The notes below the pieces were generated by a model that was given only the letters and a program-made list of their open reading frames with translations, did no database searches and was not told the origin of the DNA. 10,275 nt of DNA from Chloroflexota bacterium (GTDB taxonomy: Bacteria; Chloroflexota; Limnocylindria; Limnocylindrales; CSP1-4). This document shows, piece after piece, positions 1-6,220 of this stretch (the first letter of the stretch is position 1; the number at the start of each line of letters is the position of its first letter). The stretch spans positions 1-10,275 of the forward strand of contig JAJYGO010000258.1 of assembly GCA_021785115.1 (NCBI GenBank). The letters run 5' to 3'. The position numbers and the translations under genes are program-made.

Positions 1-260
1 GACGCGCAACACAGCGGGGCGAGCTCGCTGCGTAGCCCTCCGCGGCGGGGGTTTCGGATGGGCTCCCGAGTCGGTGCCTGCGCGCCCCGTCGGCTGCAAG
101 CGATCGGTGGATCGGGGCCAATCTGCGAACACCTGGTCGGGATACTCGTCGTCGATCGTGCGGTTCCGGATGGCCTGGCGACAGGTGTCGATCGTCTGCC
201 GAGTGGCCGACGAGGTCGGCGCTCCGTCACTCGTCGACAAGCCCTGATCCTGCGCGACGC
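1..260. other. Left-edge stretch with no supported gene
   Basis: No recognisable gene was found here. On the minus strand one frame stays open from about position 267 to the window edge (about 89 codons), with mostly G/C third positions in its first 50 codons, so the N-terminal part of a leftward gene following the ABM-like gene is possible. I see no convincing start with a ribosome binding site and no known motif. The plus-strand open frame beginning at 58 has much weaker third-position bias and runs into the 3' end of the ABM-like gene, so I treat it as spurious. Confidence 0.3.
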
Positions 261-548
261 TCAGGCCACGACCTCGTACGCCAGGATCTCATTGCCCGAG
301 TGCAGTGCGTTGAGCCCCGGCTGAAGAGCCTGGTGTTCCAGTGACGTCCGCCAGCCGGCTGCCGAATCGGCGTCCTCGAAGCGAAGAACCATCTGGTAGC
401 GCGACGGATGCTCGGCCTCTCGGAGCAACTCGACGCTCACGAATCCCCGCGATTTCGCCATCGCCGGCCGGTACTCGTCCGCAAAGAAGTGCTCGAACTC
501 CATCGCCTTGTCCGGGTAGACACTGAACGTGATGTGCCGCTCGATCAT
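261..548 (-). CDS. Small ABM-fold (dimeric alpha/beta barrel) protein
   Basis: Predicted 95-residue cytosolic protein resembling the antibiotic biosynthesis monooxygenase (ABM) fold. Its size fits one ferredoxin-like alpha+beta unit that usually dimerises into a barrel. Seen: a start like IERHITFSVYP (first strand), a helix over roughly residues 14-30 (KAMEFEHFFADEYRPAM), then GFVSVELLREAEHPSRY and QMVLRFEDADSAAGW, the usual strand-strand-helix order. The ATG at 548 is chosen because GGAGGAGG lies a few bases upstream on the minus strand; an upstream in-frame start at 617 would run through the shared control region. ABM members include cofactor-free oxygenases, haem-degrading enzymes and small binding proteins, and no catalytic residue here decides between them. 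The gene is divergent from the hydroxylase operon, which suggests a linked role, but that is inference. Confidence 0.75.
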   Translation of the reverse strand: MIERHITFSVYPDKAMEFEHFFADEYRPAMAKSRGFVSVELLREAEHPSRYQMVLRFEDADSAAGWRTSLEHQALQPGLNALHSGNEILAYEVVA

Positions 549-589
549 CTGTCGCCTCCTCCCGCCAGTCAGGCCCTGCCATCCTCGTT

Positions 590-616
590 TGGTCTTACCA
601 CTTGACCAGCATACCA
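590..616. promoter_or_regulatory. Candidate FadR/FCD-type operator with phased half-sites
   Basis: The palindrome TGGTCTTACCA (590-600) matches the TGGT-N3-ACCA form known for FCD-type GntR regulators such as PdhR. Two more ACCA half-sites follow at 605-608 and 613-616, so three ACCA copies (597, 605, 613) recur at exactly 8-bp steps. The array abuts and overlaps the predicted -35 box of the rightward promoter and the predicted -10 of the leftward one. Binding by the adjacent FCD regulator is inferred from position and consensus. Confidence 0.55.
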
Positions 617-630
617 CGCGCCGATATCAT
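602..630 (+). promoter_or_regulatory. Predicted sigma70-type promoter of the hydroxylase operon
   Basis: TTGACC (602-607) and TATCAT (625-630) are separated by exactly 17 bp. Each hexamer matches the consensus at five of six positions. Transcription would begin near 637, about 32 nt before the GTG start of the GntR regulator. The -35 box overlaps the ACCA half-site array, so a bound regulator should block polymerase; autorepression with substrate-induced release is the expected mode for this family, by inference. Confidence 0.55.
608..616 (-). promoter_or_regulatory. Possible extended -10 promoter for the ABM-like gene
   Basis: Reading leftward, the sequence is TGGTATGCT, an extended -10 pattern (TGn followed by TATGCT). 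No good -35 hexamer lies upstream. Transcription would start near 601, placing the TGGTCTTACCA palindrome immediately at or after the start site, where a bound repressor would act as a roadblock. The leader would be about 50 nt, ending in the strong GGAGGAGG site before the ATG at 548. Confidence 0.3.
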
Positions 631-668
631 GTCCCGGGCGTTCGACGAACACGGGAACGGGCGAGGCA

Positions 669-1427
669 GTGGAGCGTCAATCCAGGCGTGAGGGGACCAG
701 GGCCGGCGCGGATGCCGAGAACCGTTTCTCGGTCGTCGGGCGGAGCACACTCCCGGAGGAGATCGCTGCCCGCCTGCTCGCGCTGATCAAGGCCCGGGAG
801 CTTCGCCCGGGCGACAAGCTTCCGCCGGAGCGAACCCTGGCCGCGATGATGGACGTCAGCCGGCCGGTGCTGCGGGAGGCGCTTCGGGCGCTGGCCATGA
901 TGAAGGTGGTGGACATCCGCCAGGGCAGCGGGACGTATGTCACCTCGCTCGAGCCCACGCAGCTCATCTCCCACCTCGAGTTCGCGTTCTCCACGGACAG
1001 CGTCGCGCTCGTGCAGCTGCTGGAGGCCCGGCGAGTGGTGGAGATTGGGAACGTCCGTCTGGCCGCTCAGCGTGTTCGCGCCGTCGACATCCAGGTGCTC
1101 GAGTCGATCCTCGCCAACCTGGAGGCCGCCATCGACGATGCGGGGTCGTTCAGCGATCTCGACATCTCGTTTCACAACACGATATGCACGGCGGCGGACA
1201 ACTTCCTGCTCGCGCAGTTCATGGCCATCATCAACACCCTGGCCAAGGTCAGCCGGGAGCGGACCGGCGCCCTTCGAGCGGTGCGCGAGGCGACGGTACG
1301 GGACCATGGCCGCATCCTCGAGGCGTTCAGGTCCCGGAACGCGGACGCGGCGGCACGAGCCATGCAGGAGCACCTCGATCACGTCCGGCAGGAGGGCGAA
1401 ACCGTGGGGCCGGAGCCGCCCGAATGA
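669..1427 (+). CDS. GntR-family transcriptional regulator, FadR/FCD subfamily
   Basis: 252-residue DNA-binding regulator, probably controlling this operon in response to a small organic acid. Residues about 25-92 form the winged-helix domain, with the typical GntR signature (RPGDKLPPERTLA, then SRPVLREALRAL) and a wing ending QGSGTYV. Residues about 105-240 form the all-helical FCD ligand domain. Its metal/carboxylate ligand set is visible as D165 and H169 (DxxxH), H213 and H235, which suggests a metal-assisted carboxylate effector. Start: GTG at 669 is the only sensible in-frame start; the GAGG at 663-666 is very close to it, so translation initiation may be weak. The gene overlaps the next by ATGA. 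A TGGT-N3-ACCA palindrome and a promoter lie just upstream, fitting autoregulation. The effector cannot be read from sequence. Confidence 0.92.
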   Translation: MERQSRREGTRAGADAENRFSVVGRSTLPEEIAARLLALIKARELRPGDKLPPERTLAAMMDVSRPVLREALRALAMMKVVDIRQGSGTYVTSLEPTQLISHLEFAFSTDSVALVQLLEARRVVEIGNVRLAAQRVRAVDIQVLESILANLEAAIDDAGSFSDLDISFHNTICTAADNFLLAQFMAIINTLAKVSRERTGALRAVREATVRDHGRILEAFRSRNADAAARAMQEHLDHVRQEGETVGPEPPE

Positions 1428-1918
1428 AGGTGAGCGGAACCTTCACGCTCGACGCCCCGCGCGAGGATGTGTTCCGGGCCATCTGCGACCCGACCACGCT
1501 GCTGGCGGTCATTCCCGGCTGCGAGTCGATCGAGCAGGTCGGCCCTGACGAGTACCGCGGGCGGATCACCCTGCGCCTTCCGGGGGTCGCCGGCAGCTAT
1601 CGGACGAGCGTTCGGCTCGTCGACGCCGTTCCCCCGGATCGCGCCGGCCTCGAGGGCCGGGTGGACGGTGCACTCGGCTCGATCGACGGGCGCGCGGACT
1701 TCGGTCTCACCGGGGATTCGAGCGTCACCGTCCTCGACTACCGTGGCCAGGCCGTCATCCAGGGACCGCTCTCCGGGCTCGATTCCCGCTTCGCCGAGAG
1801 CCTCGCCGAGTCCCTCATCGCCCAGGGCCTCCGGACCCTGGATTGCCGTCTCGCCGCTGGCAGGTCCCGACTCGCCGCCGCAGAGGGGCGGCGCCCACGC
1901 ACGGAGGCGTCCGAGTGA
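1424..1918 (+). CDS. CoxG-like SRPBCC-fold protein
   Basis: 164-residue protein of the carbon monoxide dehydrogenase subunit G (COXG) family within the START/SRPBCC fold. Seen: the N-terminal pattern GTFTLDAPREDVFRAICDP, then IPGCESIEQVG and the strand-rich middle ending in DYRGQAVIQGPLSGLDSR, the usual COXG order. Members accompany molybdenum hydroxylases; in CO-oxidising bacteria CoxG helps anchor the enzyme at the membrane. This copy shows no C-terminal membrane segment and ends in an Arg-rich tail (after about residue 145), so it is probably soluble or peripherally bound. The ATG start overlaps the regulator's stop (ATGA) and its own stop overlaps the next GTG, implying translational coupling. 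Its role as an assembly or docking factor for the hydroxylase is inferred from context. Confidence 0.88.
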   Translation: MKVSGTFTLDAPREDVFRAICDPTTLLAVIPGCESIEQVGPDEYRGRITLRLPGVAGSYRTSVRLVDAVPPDRAGLEGRVDGALGSIDGRADFGLTGDSSVTVLDYRGQAVIQGPLSGLDSRFAESLAESLIAQGLRTLDCRLAAGRSRLAAAEGRRPRTEASE

Positions 1919-2766
1919 CCGTCACCAACTACTTCCTGCCGAGCTCGCTTTCCGAGGCTCTGAGCGTGCTCGAGGCTCACGGAGCCTCCCTGCTGGTCAT
2001 GGCGGGCGGGACGGTGGCGATGCCGCTCATCAACGAGGGCATCTCGCTGCCCGAGCACGCGATGGGTCTGCGCCACGCCGGCCTCGATCGCCTCCAGGAG
2101 GTTGACGGTGCGCTCGACATCGGAGCGACGCTGACCCTCACGCGGCTGCTCCAGCAACGGACCGTGCCCATGCTGTCCGAAGCCGCGCGGAACACCGCGA
2201 GCTGGTCGATCCGGAACATGGGCACGGTCGGTGGCAACCTGTTCGCGCCGCCACCGGGTGGCGACGTCGCCGTGGCCCTGCTGGCTCTCGACGCGCAACT
2301 CACGTTGACCGGGCCGGCCGGCCGGCGCGTCGTGCCGCTGTCGGAGTTCTACACGGGCTTCATGACGAACGTGCTGCATGACGACGAGCTGCTGACCGGC
2401 ATCCACGTCCCGGCCGTCGTCGGCGAGACCTCGTACGTGAAGTTCGGCCGAAAGCACGCGAACACCCCGTCGGTCGTCACCGTCGGCGTCCGTGTGACGC
2501 GCCGGGACGGCACGGTGACCGATGCCCGAATCGCCCTCGGCGCGGCGGGACCGCACCCGACGCTCGCCCGGCAGGCGGAGCGGGTCATCGTGGGATCGAC
2601 GCTGGGCGCGGAAGCGGTCGACGAAGCGGCCGACGCCGCGGCCCGGGAGTGCGATCCGTTCAGCGACGGTGTCGCAAGCGAGTGGTATCGACGAAGGATG
2701 GTCCGGCTGTTCGTGCGCCGGGCGCTCCAACGGCTGCAGGAGCCCGTCGTCCGGGAGGGTCAGTAG
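1915..2766 (+). CDS. Molybdenum hydroxylase FAD-binding (medium) subunit, CoxM/CutM type
   Basis: 283-residue flavoprotein subunit that passes electrons from the 2Fe-2S subunit to an external acceptor. Both FAD-contacting loops of the family are visible: AGGT at residues 30-33 and TVGGNL at 104-109, the latter preceded by SIRNMG. The C-terminal part (about 165-280) matches the CO dehydrogenase flavoprotein C-terminal domain, with SYVKFGRKHANTPSVVTVGV, an ALGAAGPHP turn and the ending WYRRRMVRLFVRRAL. Length fits the family (about 280-290). Start: GTG at 1915 is preferred over an upstream ATG at 1843 because GGAGG (1903-1907) sits 7 nt before it, it overlaps the preceding stop by GTGA, and family proteins begin at this point. 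The electron acceptor (NAD, quinone or other) is not evident. Confidence 0.93.
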   Translation: MTVTNYFLPSSLSEALSVLEAHGASLLVMAGGTVAMPLINEGISLPEHAMGLRHAGLDRLQEVDGALDIGATLTLTRLLQQRTVPMLSEAARNTASWSIRNMGTVGGNLFAPPPGGDVAVALLALDAQLTLTGPAGRRVVPLSEFYTGFMTNVLHDDELLTGIHVPAVVGETSYVKFGRKHANTPSVVTVGVRVTRRDGTVTDARIALGAAGPHPTLARQAERVIVGSTLGAEAVDEAADAAARECDPFSDGVASEWYRRRMVRLFVRRALQRLQEPVVREGQ

Positions 2767-2767
2767 C

Positions 2768-3253
2768 GTGGCTTCCGTCATTGTCACCTTCGAGCTCTGC
2801 GGCCGCGAGGTCGAGGTCATGGTCAAGCCCATGACGACGCTCCAGTCCGCGCTGAGACACCAGCTCGGCTACACGGGGACGAAGGAGGGCTGCAGGCAGG
2901 GAGGCTGCGGCAGCTGCACCGTCCTGGTGGACGGCGAACCGATGCTGTCGTGCCTGCTGCCGGTCGAGGATGTGGCAGGCCGTCGGGTCACGACCGTCGA
3001 GGGGATCACCCCGGTGGAGGGACTGCACCCGATTCAGCAGGCATTCCTCGATGCCAACGGCTTTCAGTGCGGCTACTGCACGCCGGGCATGATCCTGCTC
3101 ACCAGGGCGCTGCTCGACCGCAGCCCGAAACCGGGCCGAGGGGAGATCGTCGAGGCACTCGGCGGCAATCTCTGCCGCTGCACCGGCTACGTGCCGATCA
3201 TCGAAGCTATCCAGGCCGTCGCCGGTGAGACAGCCGGCGAGGGGGAGCGGTGA
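2768..3253 (+). CDS. Molybdenum hydroxylase 2Fe-2S (small) subunit, CoxS/CutS type
   Basis: 161-residue iron-sulfur subunit with two 2Fe-2S clusters relaying electrons from molybdenum to FAD. The plant-type ferredoxin domain has C42, C47, C50 and C62 (C-x4-C-x2-C-x11-C, in EGCRQGGCGSC). The C-terminal four-helix domain has C101, C104, C136 and C138 (FQCGYCTPG and GNLCRCTGY). Q100, which in structures of this family contacts the molybdopterin cytosine dinucleotide, is kept. All eight cluster ligands are present, so the subunit should be functional. GTG at 2768 is chosen for the GGGAGGG site (2753-2759) 8 nt upstream and its one-base gap from the preceding stop. No Tat signal is seen, as usual for this family; the enzyme is expected to be cytosolic. 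Confidence 0.96.
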   Translation: MASVIVTFELCGREVEVMVKPMTTLQSALRHQLGYTGTKEGCRQGGCGSCTVLVDGEPMLSCLLPVEDVAGRRVTTVEGITPVEGLHPIQQAFLDANGFQCGYCTPGMILLTRALLDRSPKPGRGEIVEALGGNLCRCTGYVPIIEAIQAVAGETAGEGER

Positions 3254-4602
3254 CGATGCCGGAGGAGCTGAACGTCGTCGGCAGGTCGGTCGCCCGGAGC
3301 GATGGGATCGGTCACGTCACCGGCCGGAGCCGCTTCGCCGGCGACTACTCCTTTCCCGGGATGCTCCACCTCAAGATGGTCCGCAGCCCGCTCCACCACG
3401 CCCGGATCAGGGGCGCCGACCTGTCCGAGGCCGAGCGGGTGCCCGGGTTCGTCCGCGCCCTCACCTGGCGGGACGTGCCGCACAACGTCTACACGATCCT
3501 CGGCCTGATCGGCGTCGAGCCCGAGGAGGAGTTCGTGCTGGCGCAGGATCGCGTCCGCTACAAGGGCGAGCCCATCGTCGCCATCGTCGCCGAGAGCGAG
3601 GCCGCGGCACTCGAGGCCGTGTCGAAGGTCCGCCTCGACCTCGAGGAGCTCCCTGCCGTGTTCGACGTCGAGGAGGCGCTCAGGCCTGGCGCTCCGATCG
3701 TCACCCACTGGGGCAGCAACGCCTTCATGTTCGAGGGACACCCGTGCCGCCGGGTGCGCCTGGGAGACGTCGAGGCGGGATTCGCCAGGGCTGACTACAT
3801 CGTCGAGGGCGTGTACAACACCAGTCCGATCGAGCACGCGCCCACCGAGACGACCGGCTGTGTCGCGGTGCCCGAGGCCAACGGCAGGTTCACCGTCTAC
3901 ACCAATACGCAGGCGCTCTACTTCAGCCTCGACAACACGGCGATCATCCTGCAGATCCCCGGCAAGCGGCTCCACTTCGTCGGCGGAATGGTCGGCGGCG
4001 GCTTCGGCGGAAAGGTCGACGTGATCGTCGAACCCATCGCCACGCTGGCCGCGATGAAGACGAATCGCCCGGTGCGGTACGTCTACAGTCGCTCGGAGGA
4101 GATGCAGGTCTCGTCCACGCGGAGCGCGTGGCGGATCTACATCAAGGACGGCGTATCGAAGGACGGTCACATCCTGGCCCGAAAGGTGACGAGCTACGCC
4201 GACTCCGGGGCGTACAGCCGCCAGACGCCGTATGCGCTGACGAAGCACGCCGCCAATGCGGCCGGGCCGTACACGATTCCCAGCGTCTCCATCGATGCGT
4301 ACTGCGTCTACACCAACCGCACGCCCTCCAGCGCCATGCGCGGGTTCGGGGTCACCATGGCGTCCTTCGCGCTCGAAGTCCAGATGGACAGGATCGCCGA
4401 ACGGGTCGGGGTGGACCCGTGGACGATCCGCTTCGTCAATGCCTATCACAACGGGGACCTGAGGCCGCACCGCAAGCTCGCCGAGGACGCGACCCTGATC
4501 GAGACGATGCAGGCTGCGGCGGCCCTCGTGGGACACGAGCTGACGGACGAGCAGAGGGCCATGACGTCGGCGCCCCGGGCACGCCGGGAAGGAGTCCGGT
4601 AG
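3250..4602 (+). CDS. Molybdopterin-binding subunit, N-terminal half (split large chain)
   Basis: 450-residue first half of the catalytic chain of a xanthine dehydrogenase-family hydroxylase. Residues about 10-140 form the a/b-hammerhead domain; residues 150-430 the first molybdopterin-binding domain. Seen: GGGFGGK at 249-255, and TPSSAMRGFG with RGFG at 364-367. By alignment, F366 matches the substrate-stacking Phe914 of bovine xanthine dehydrogenase, E200 (in IEHAPTE) its Glu802, and K332 sits at its Arg880. The CO-dehydrogenase loop AYRCSFR is absent, so it should not oxidise CO. The chain stops where single-chain relatives continue into the C-terminal half, encoded by the next gene. The GTG at 3250 gives a 4-nt overlap like other junctions; ATG at 3256, with GGAG 8 nt before it, is an equally good start. 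Confidence 0.93.
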   Translation: MTMPEELNVVGRSVARSDGIGHVTGRSRFAGDYSFPGMLHLKMVRSPLHHARIRGADLSEAERVPGFVRALTWRDVPHNVYTILGLIGVEPEEEFVLAQDRVRYKGEPIVAIVAESEAAALEAVSKVRLDLEELPAVFDVEEALRPGAPIVTHWGSNAFMFEGHPCRRVRLGDVEAGFARADYIVEGVYNTSPIEHAPTETTGCVAVPEANGRFTVYTNTQALYFSLDNTAIILQIPGKRLHFVGGMVGGGFGGKVDVIVEPIATLAAMKTNRPVRYVYSRSEEMQVSSTRSAWRIYIKDGVSKDGHILARKVTSYADSGAYSRQTPYALTKHAANAAGPYTIPSVSIDAYCVYTNRTPSSAMRGFGVTMASFALEVQMDRIAERVGVDPWTIRFVNAYHNGDLRPHRKLAEDATLIETMQAAAALVGHELTDEQRAMTSAPRARREGVR

Positions 4603-4604
4603 CG

Positions 4605-5600
4605 ATGGCGAAGCTGCGCGGGACCGGGATCGCCGCGGTCAACTACCCCACCGGCATGAACCTGGGAGGCGACCCGTCCCAGGCCCTGATCCATGCGACG
4701 ACGAGCGGTTCGTTCGTCGTCTCGCTCTCGAGCTCGGATCTCGGGCAGGGTCTGCGGACGGTCATCGGCCAGATCGCCGCGGAGACGCTCGGCGTCGCCG
4801 CCGACGAGATCGTCGTCGACATGGCTGACACGGACACCGGTCCCCACTGCATGGGCACGTTCGCGAGCCGGGCCACGCACCGCGTCGGCAACGCAGTCAG
4901 GGCTGCTGCGCTCGAGGCTCGACAGGCGCTGCTCGATGTCGCCGCAGAGGAGCTCGAAGCCCGGGCCGAGGACCTCGTCACCGACGGGCATGGCAACCTG
5001 CTGGTCGCGGGTGTCCCGGGTCGCTCGATCCGGATCGCGGACATGGCCGCCGCGGCGCAATTCAAGTACGGCCGGACGATCGCGGGTCGCGGCAGCTACA
5101 TGAAGCCGAAGAGTCCGGTCGATCCGGCGACCGGGGCGATGGATCCGGACTCGACCGAGGCCCATGCCTGCACCGTCGCGGAGGTCGAGGTCGACACGGA
5201 GACCGGCGAGGTCGCCGTCCTGAGCATCAGGAGCGCGTACGAGGTCGGCCGCCAGGTCAACCCGGCGCTCGTGCGGGGGCAGATCGTCGGCGGCGCCTGG
5301 ATGGGTATGTCCCACGCCCTGTACGAGACGACGGAGCCGTACTACCCCGACGTCGCTCACAAGCCGAAGGACTTCAGCGAGTATCTGATGCCGGGGCCGA
5401 GCGAACTGCCGGAGATCGATTGCGTCGTCCTCGAGATCCCCTCGTCGAACGGCCCGTACGGGGTCAAGGGTGTGGGCGAAATGACGGCCAACTCGCCCAT
5501 TCCGGCGATCGTCAATGCGATCTATCGCGCGTGCGGGGTGCGGATCGACGACCTGCCCGTCACGCCGGAGAAGATCCTCCGAGGACTTGAAGCCCGATAG
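4605..5600 (+). CDS. Molybdopterin-binding subunit, C-terminal half (split large chain)
   Basis: 331-residue second half of the hydroxylase catalytic chain, carrying most cofactor contacts and the catalytic base. Seen: LRGTGIAAVNYPTG at the start (the segment where single-chain relatives resume after a linker); DLGQG at 45-49 followed by QIAAETLG, the cofactor-binding loop; VNPALVRGQIVGGAWMGM; and GVKGVGEM with E292, equivalent to the catalytic Glu1261 of bovine xanthine dehydrogenase. The ending TPEKILRGLEAR is typical. It has its own ATG, 2 nt after the previous stop, with AAGGAG at 4589-4594. Both halves are otherwise complete, so I read this as a genuine two-gene subunit rather than a frameshift. 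E. barkeri nicotinate dehydrogenase (NdhL/NdhM) has this arrangement. The substrate is unknown. Confidence 0.93.
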   Translation: MAKLRGTGIAAVNYPTGMNLGGDPSQALIHATTSGSFVVSLSSSDLGQGLRTVIGQIAAETLGVAADEIVVDMADTDTGPHCMGTFASRATHRVGNAVRAAALEARQALLDVAAEELEARAEDLVTDGHGNLLVAGVPGRSIRIADMAAAAQFKYGRTIAGRGSYMKPKSPVDPATGAMDPDSTEAHACTVAEVEVDTETGEVAVLSIRSAYEVGRQVNPALVRGQIVGGAWMGMSHALYETTEPYYPDVAHKPKDFSEYLMPGPSELPEIDCVVLEIPSSNGPYGVKGVGEMTANSPIPAIVNAIYRACGVRIDDLPVTPEKILRGLEAR

Positions 5601-5612
5601 CGCAGGGACGCG

Positions 5613-5631
5613 GGCCTGGCGCCACCGGGCC
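5613..5631 (+). other. Short GC-rich hairpin between hydroxylase and cupin genes
   Basis: GGCCTGG (5613-5619) can pair with CCGGGCC (5625-5631) across a 5-nt loop, with one G-U pair. No T tract follows, so it is not a classical intrinsic terminator; it could reduce read-through into the cupin gene or stabilise the upstream mRNA end. Such short stems arise easily in GC-rich DNA, so support is weak. No separate promoter for the cupin gene is visible in this 92-nt gap. Confidence 0.25.
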
Positions 5632-5692
5632 GGTCCGGCGTCCGGTACGGTCAGGCGGGCACCGGTGTCGCTGACCCAGGACTGGAGAGCTC

Positions 5693-6103
5693 ATGGGACA
5701 GATCACAACCTGGGATGAGTTCCCGACCGTCGAGTACGTTCCGGGCGTCAGTCGCCAGGCTGTTTCCGGCGAGAAGGTGATGATGACCCGGATCGTCTAT
5801 CGCGATGGCGTGGTGATACCGGAACACCACCACCCGGCCGAGCAGATCATGCTCGTCGAACGCGGCCGCCTCTGGGCGAAGGTCGGCGAGGAGGAGGCCG
5901 AGGTAGGCGAGGGCTCGCTCCTGGTCATCCCGTCCGACTGCGTCCATGCGTTTCGACAGCTTGGCGAGGAGGACGTCGTCTTCTACGAGTGCTTCGCCCC
6001 CATTCGCCTCGAGTACCTCGTCGGGTTCAAGGGGCCGGACCCGTCGCTCGCGATGATGAAGAAGGCGTTCGCCGCGGAAACGGCTGACGACGCGACCAGC
6101 TGA
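5693..6103 (+). CDS. Single-domain cupin protein
   Basis: 136-residue cupin_2-type beta-barrel, probably metal-binding. Motif 1 lies in residues 39-58 (GVVIPEHHHPAEQ then LVERG), giving likely ligands H45, H47 and Q51. Motif 2 (GSLLVIPSDCVHAF) supplies H85. Start: ATG with GGAGAG (5684-5689) just upstream. It follows the hydroxylase genes on the same strand after 92 nt, so it may be transcribed with them. Stand-alone cupins of this type include dioxygenases, isomerases, sugar-binding and stress proteins. A role in further conversion of the hydroxylated product, or in substrate sensing, is plausible but only inferred from position. Confidence 0.85.
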   Translation: MGQITTWDEFPTVEYVPGVSRQAVSGEKVMMTRIVYRDGVVIPEHHHPAEQIMLVERGRLWAKVGEEEAEVGEGSLLVIPSDCVHAFRQLGEEDVVFYECFAPIRLEYLVGFKGPDPSLAMMKKAFAAETADDATS

Positions 6104-6220
6104 CGCGCACGTCTCGGTTGCCCGACCGATCCCCTGCCGCGCGACCCGCACGCTCCCGCCGCGCACCGCGGCCTCCCTCCGCGAGCGTGGCCGTGTCGAG
6201 GTGTCACCCGGCGTGGCCAT

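Noticed and set aside
58..324. 88-codon plus-strand open frame at the left edge
   Set aside because: Poor third-position bias, no ribosome binding site, no family resemblance, and it overlaps the 3' end of the ABM-like gene.
1738..2832. 364-codon antisense open frame over the FAD subunit
   Set aside because: Same kind of shadow; the plus strand has AGGT, TVGGNL and the C-terminal flavoprotein domain.
3187..4536. Long 449-codon open frame antisense to the molybdopterin subunit gene
   Set aside because: It is a shadow of GC-rich coding on the other strand: composition is dominated by Arg, Asp, His, Gly and Val with no motif, while the plus strand encodes clear family motifs.
4590..4610. Frameshift breaking a single large-subunit gene
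   Set aside because: Possible in principle, but the second half has its own ATG and AAGGAG site, the break lies in a domain linker, and a natural two-gene version is known. Kept as a refutation test instead.
2768..5600. Aerobic CO dehydrogenase (coxMSL)
   Set aside because: The cysteine loop AYRCSFR needed for the Mo-Cu site is absent; the loop reads AMRGFG.
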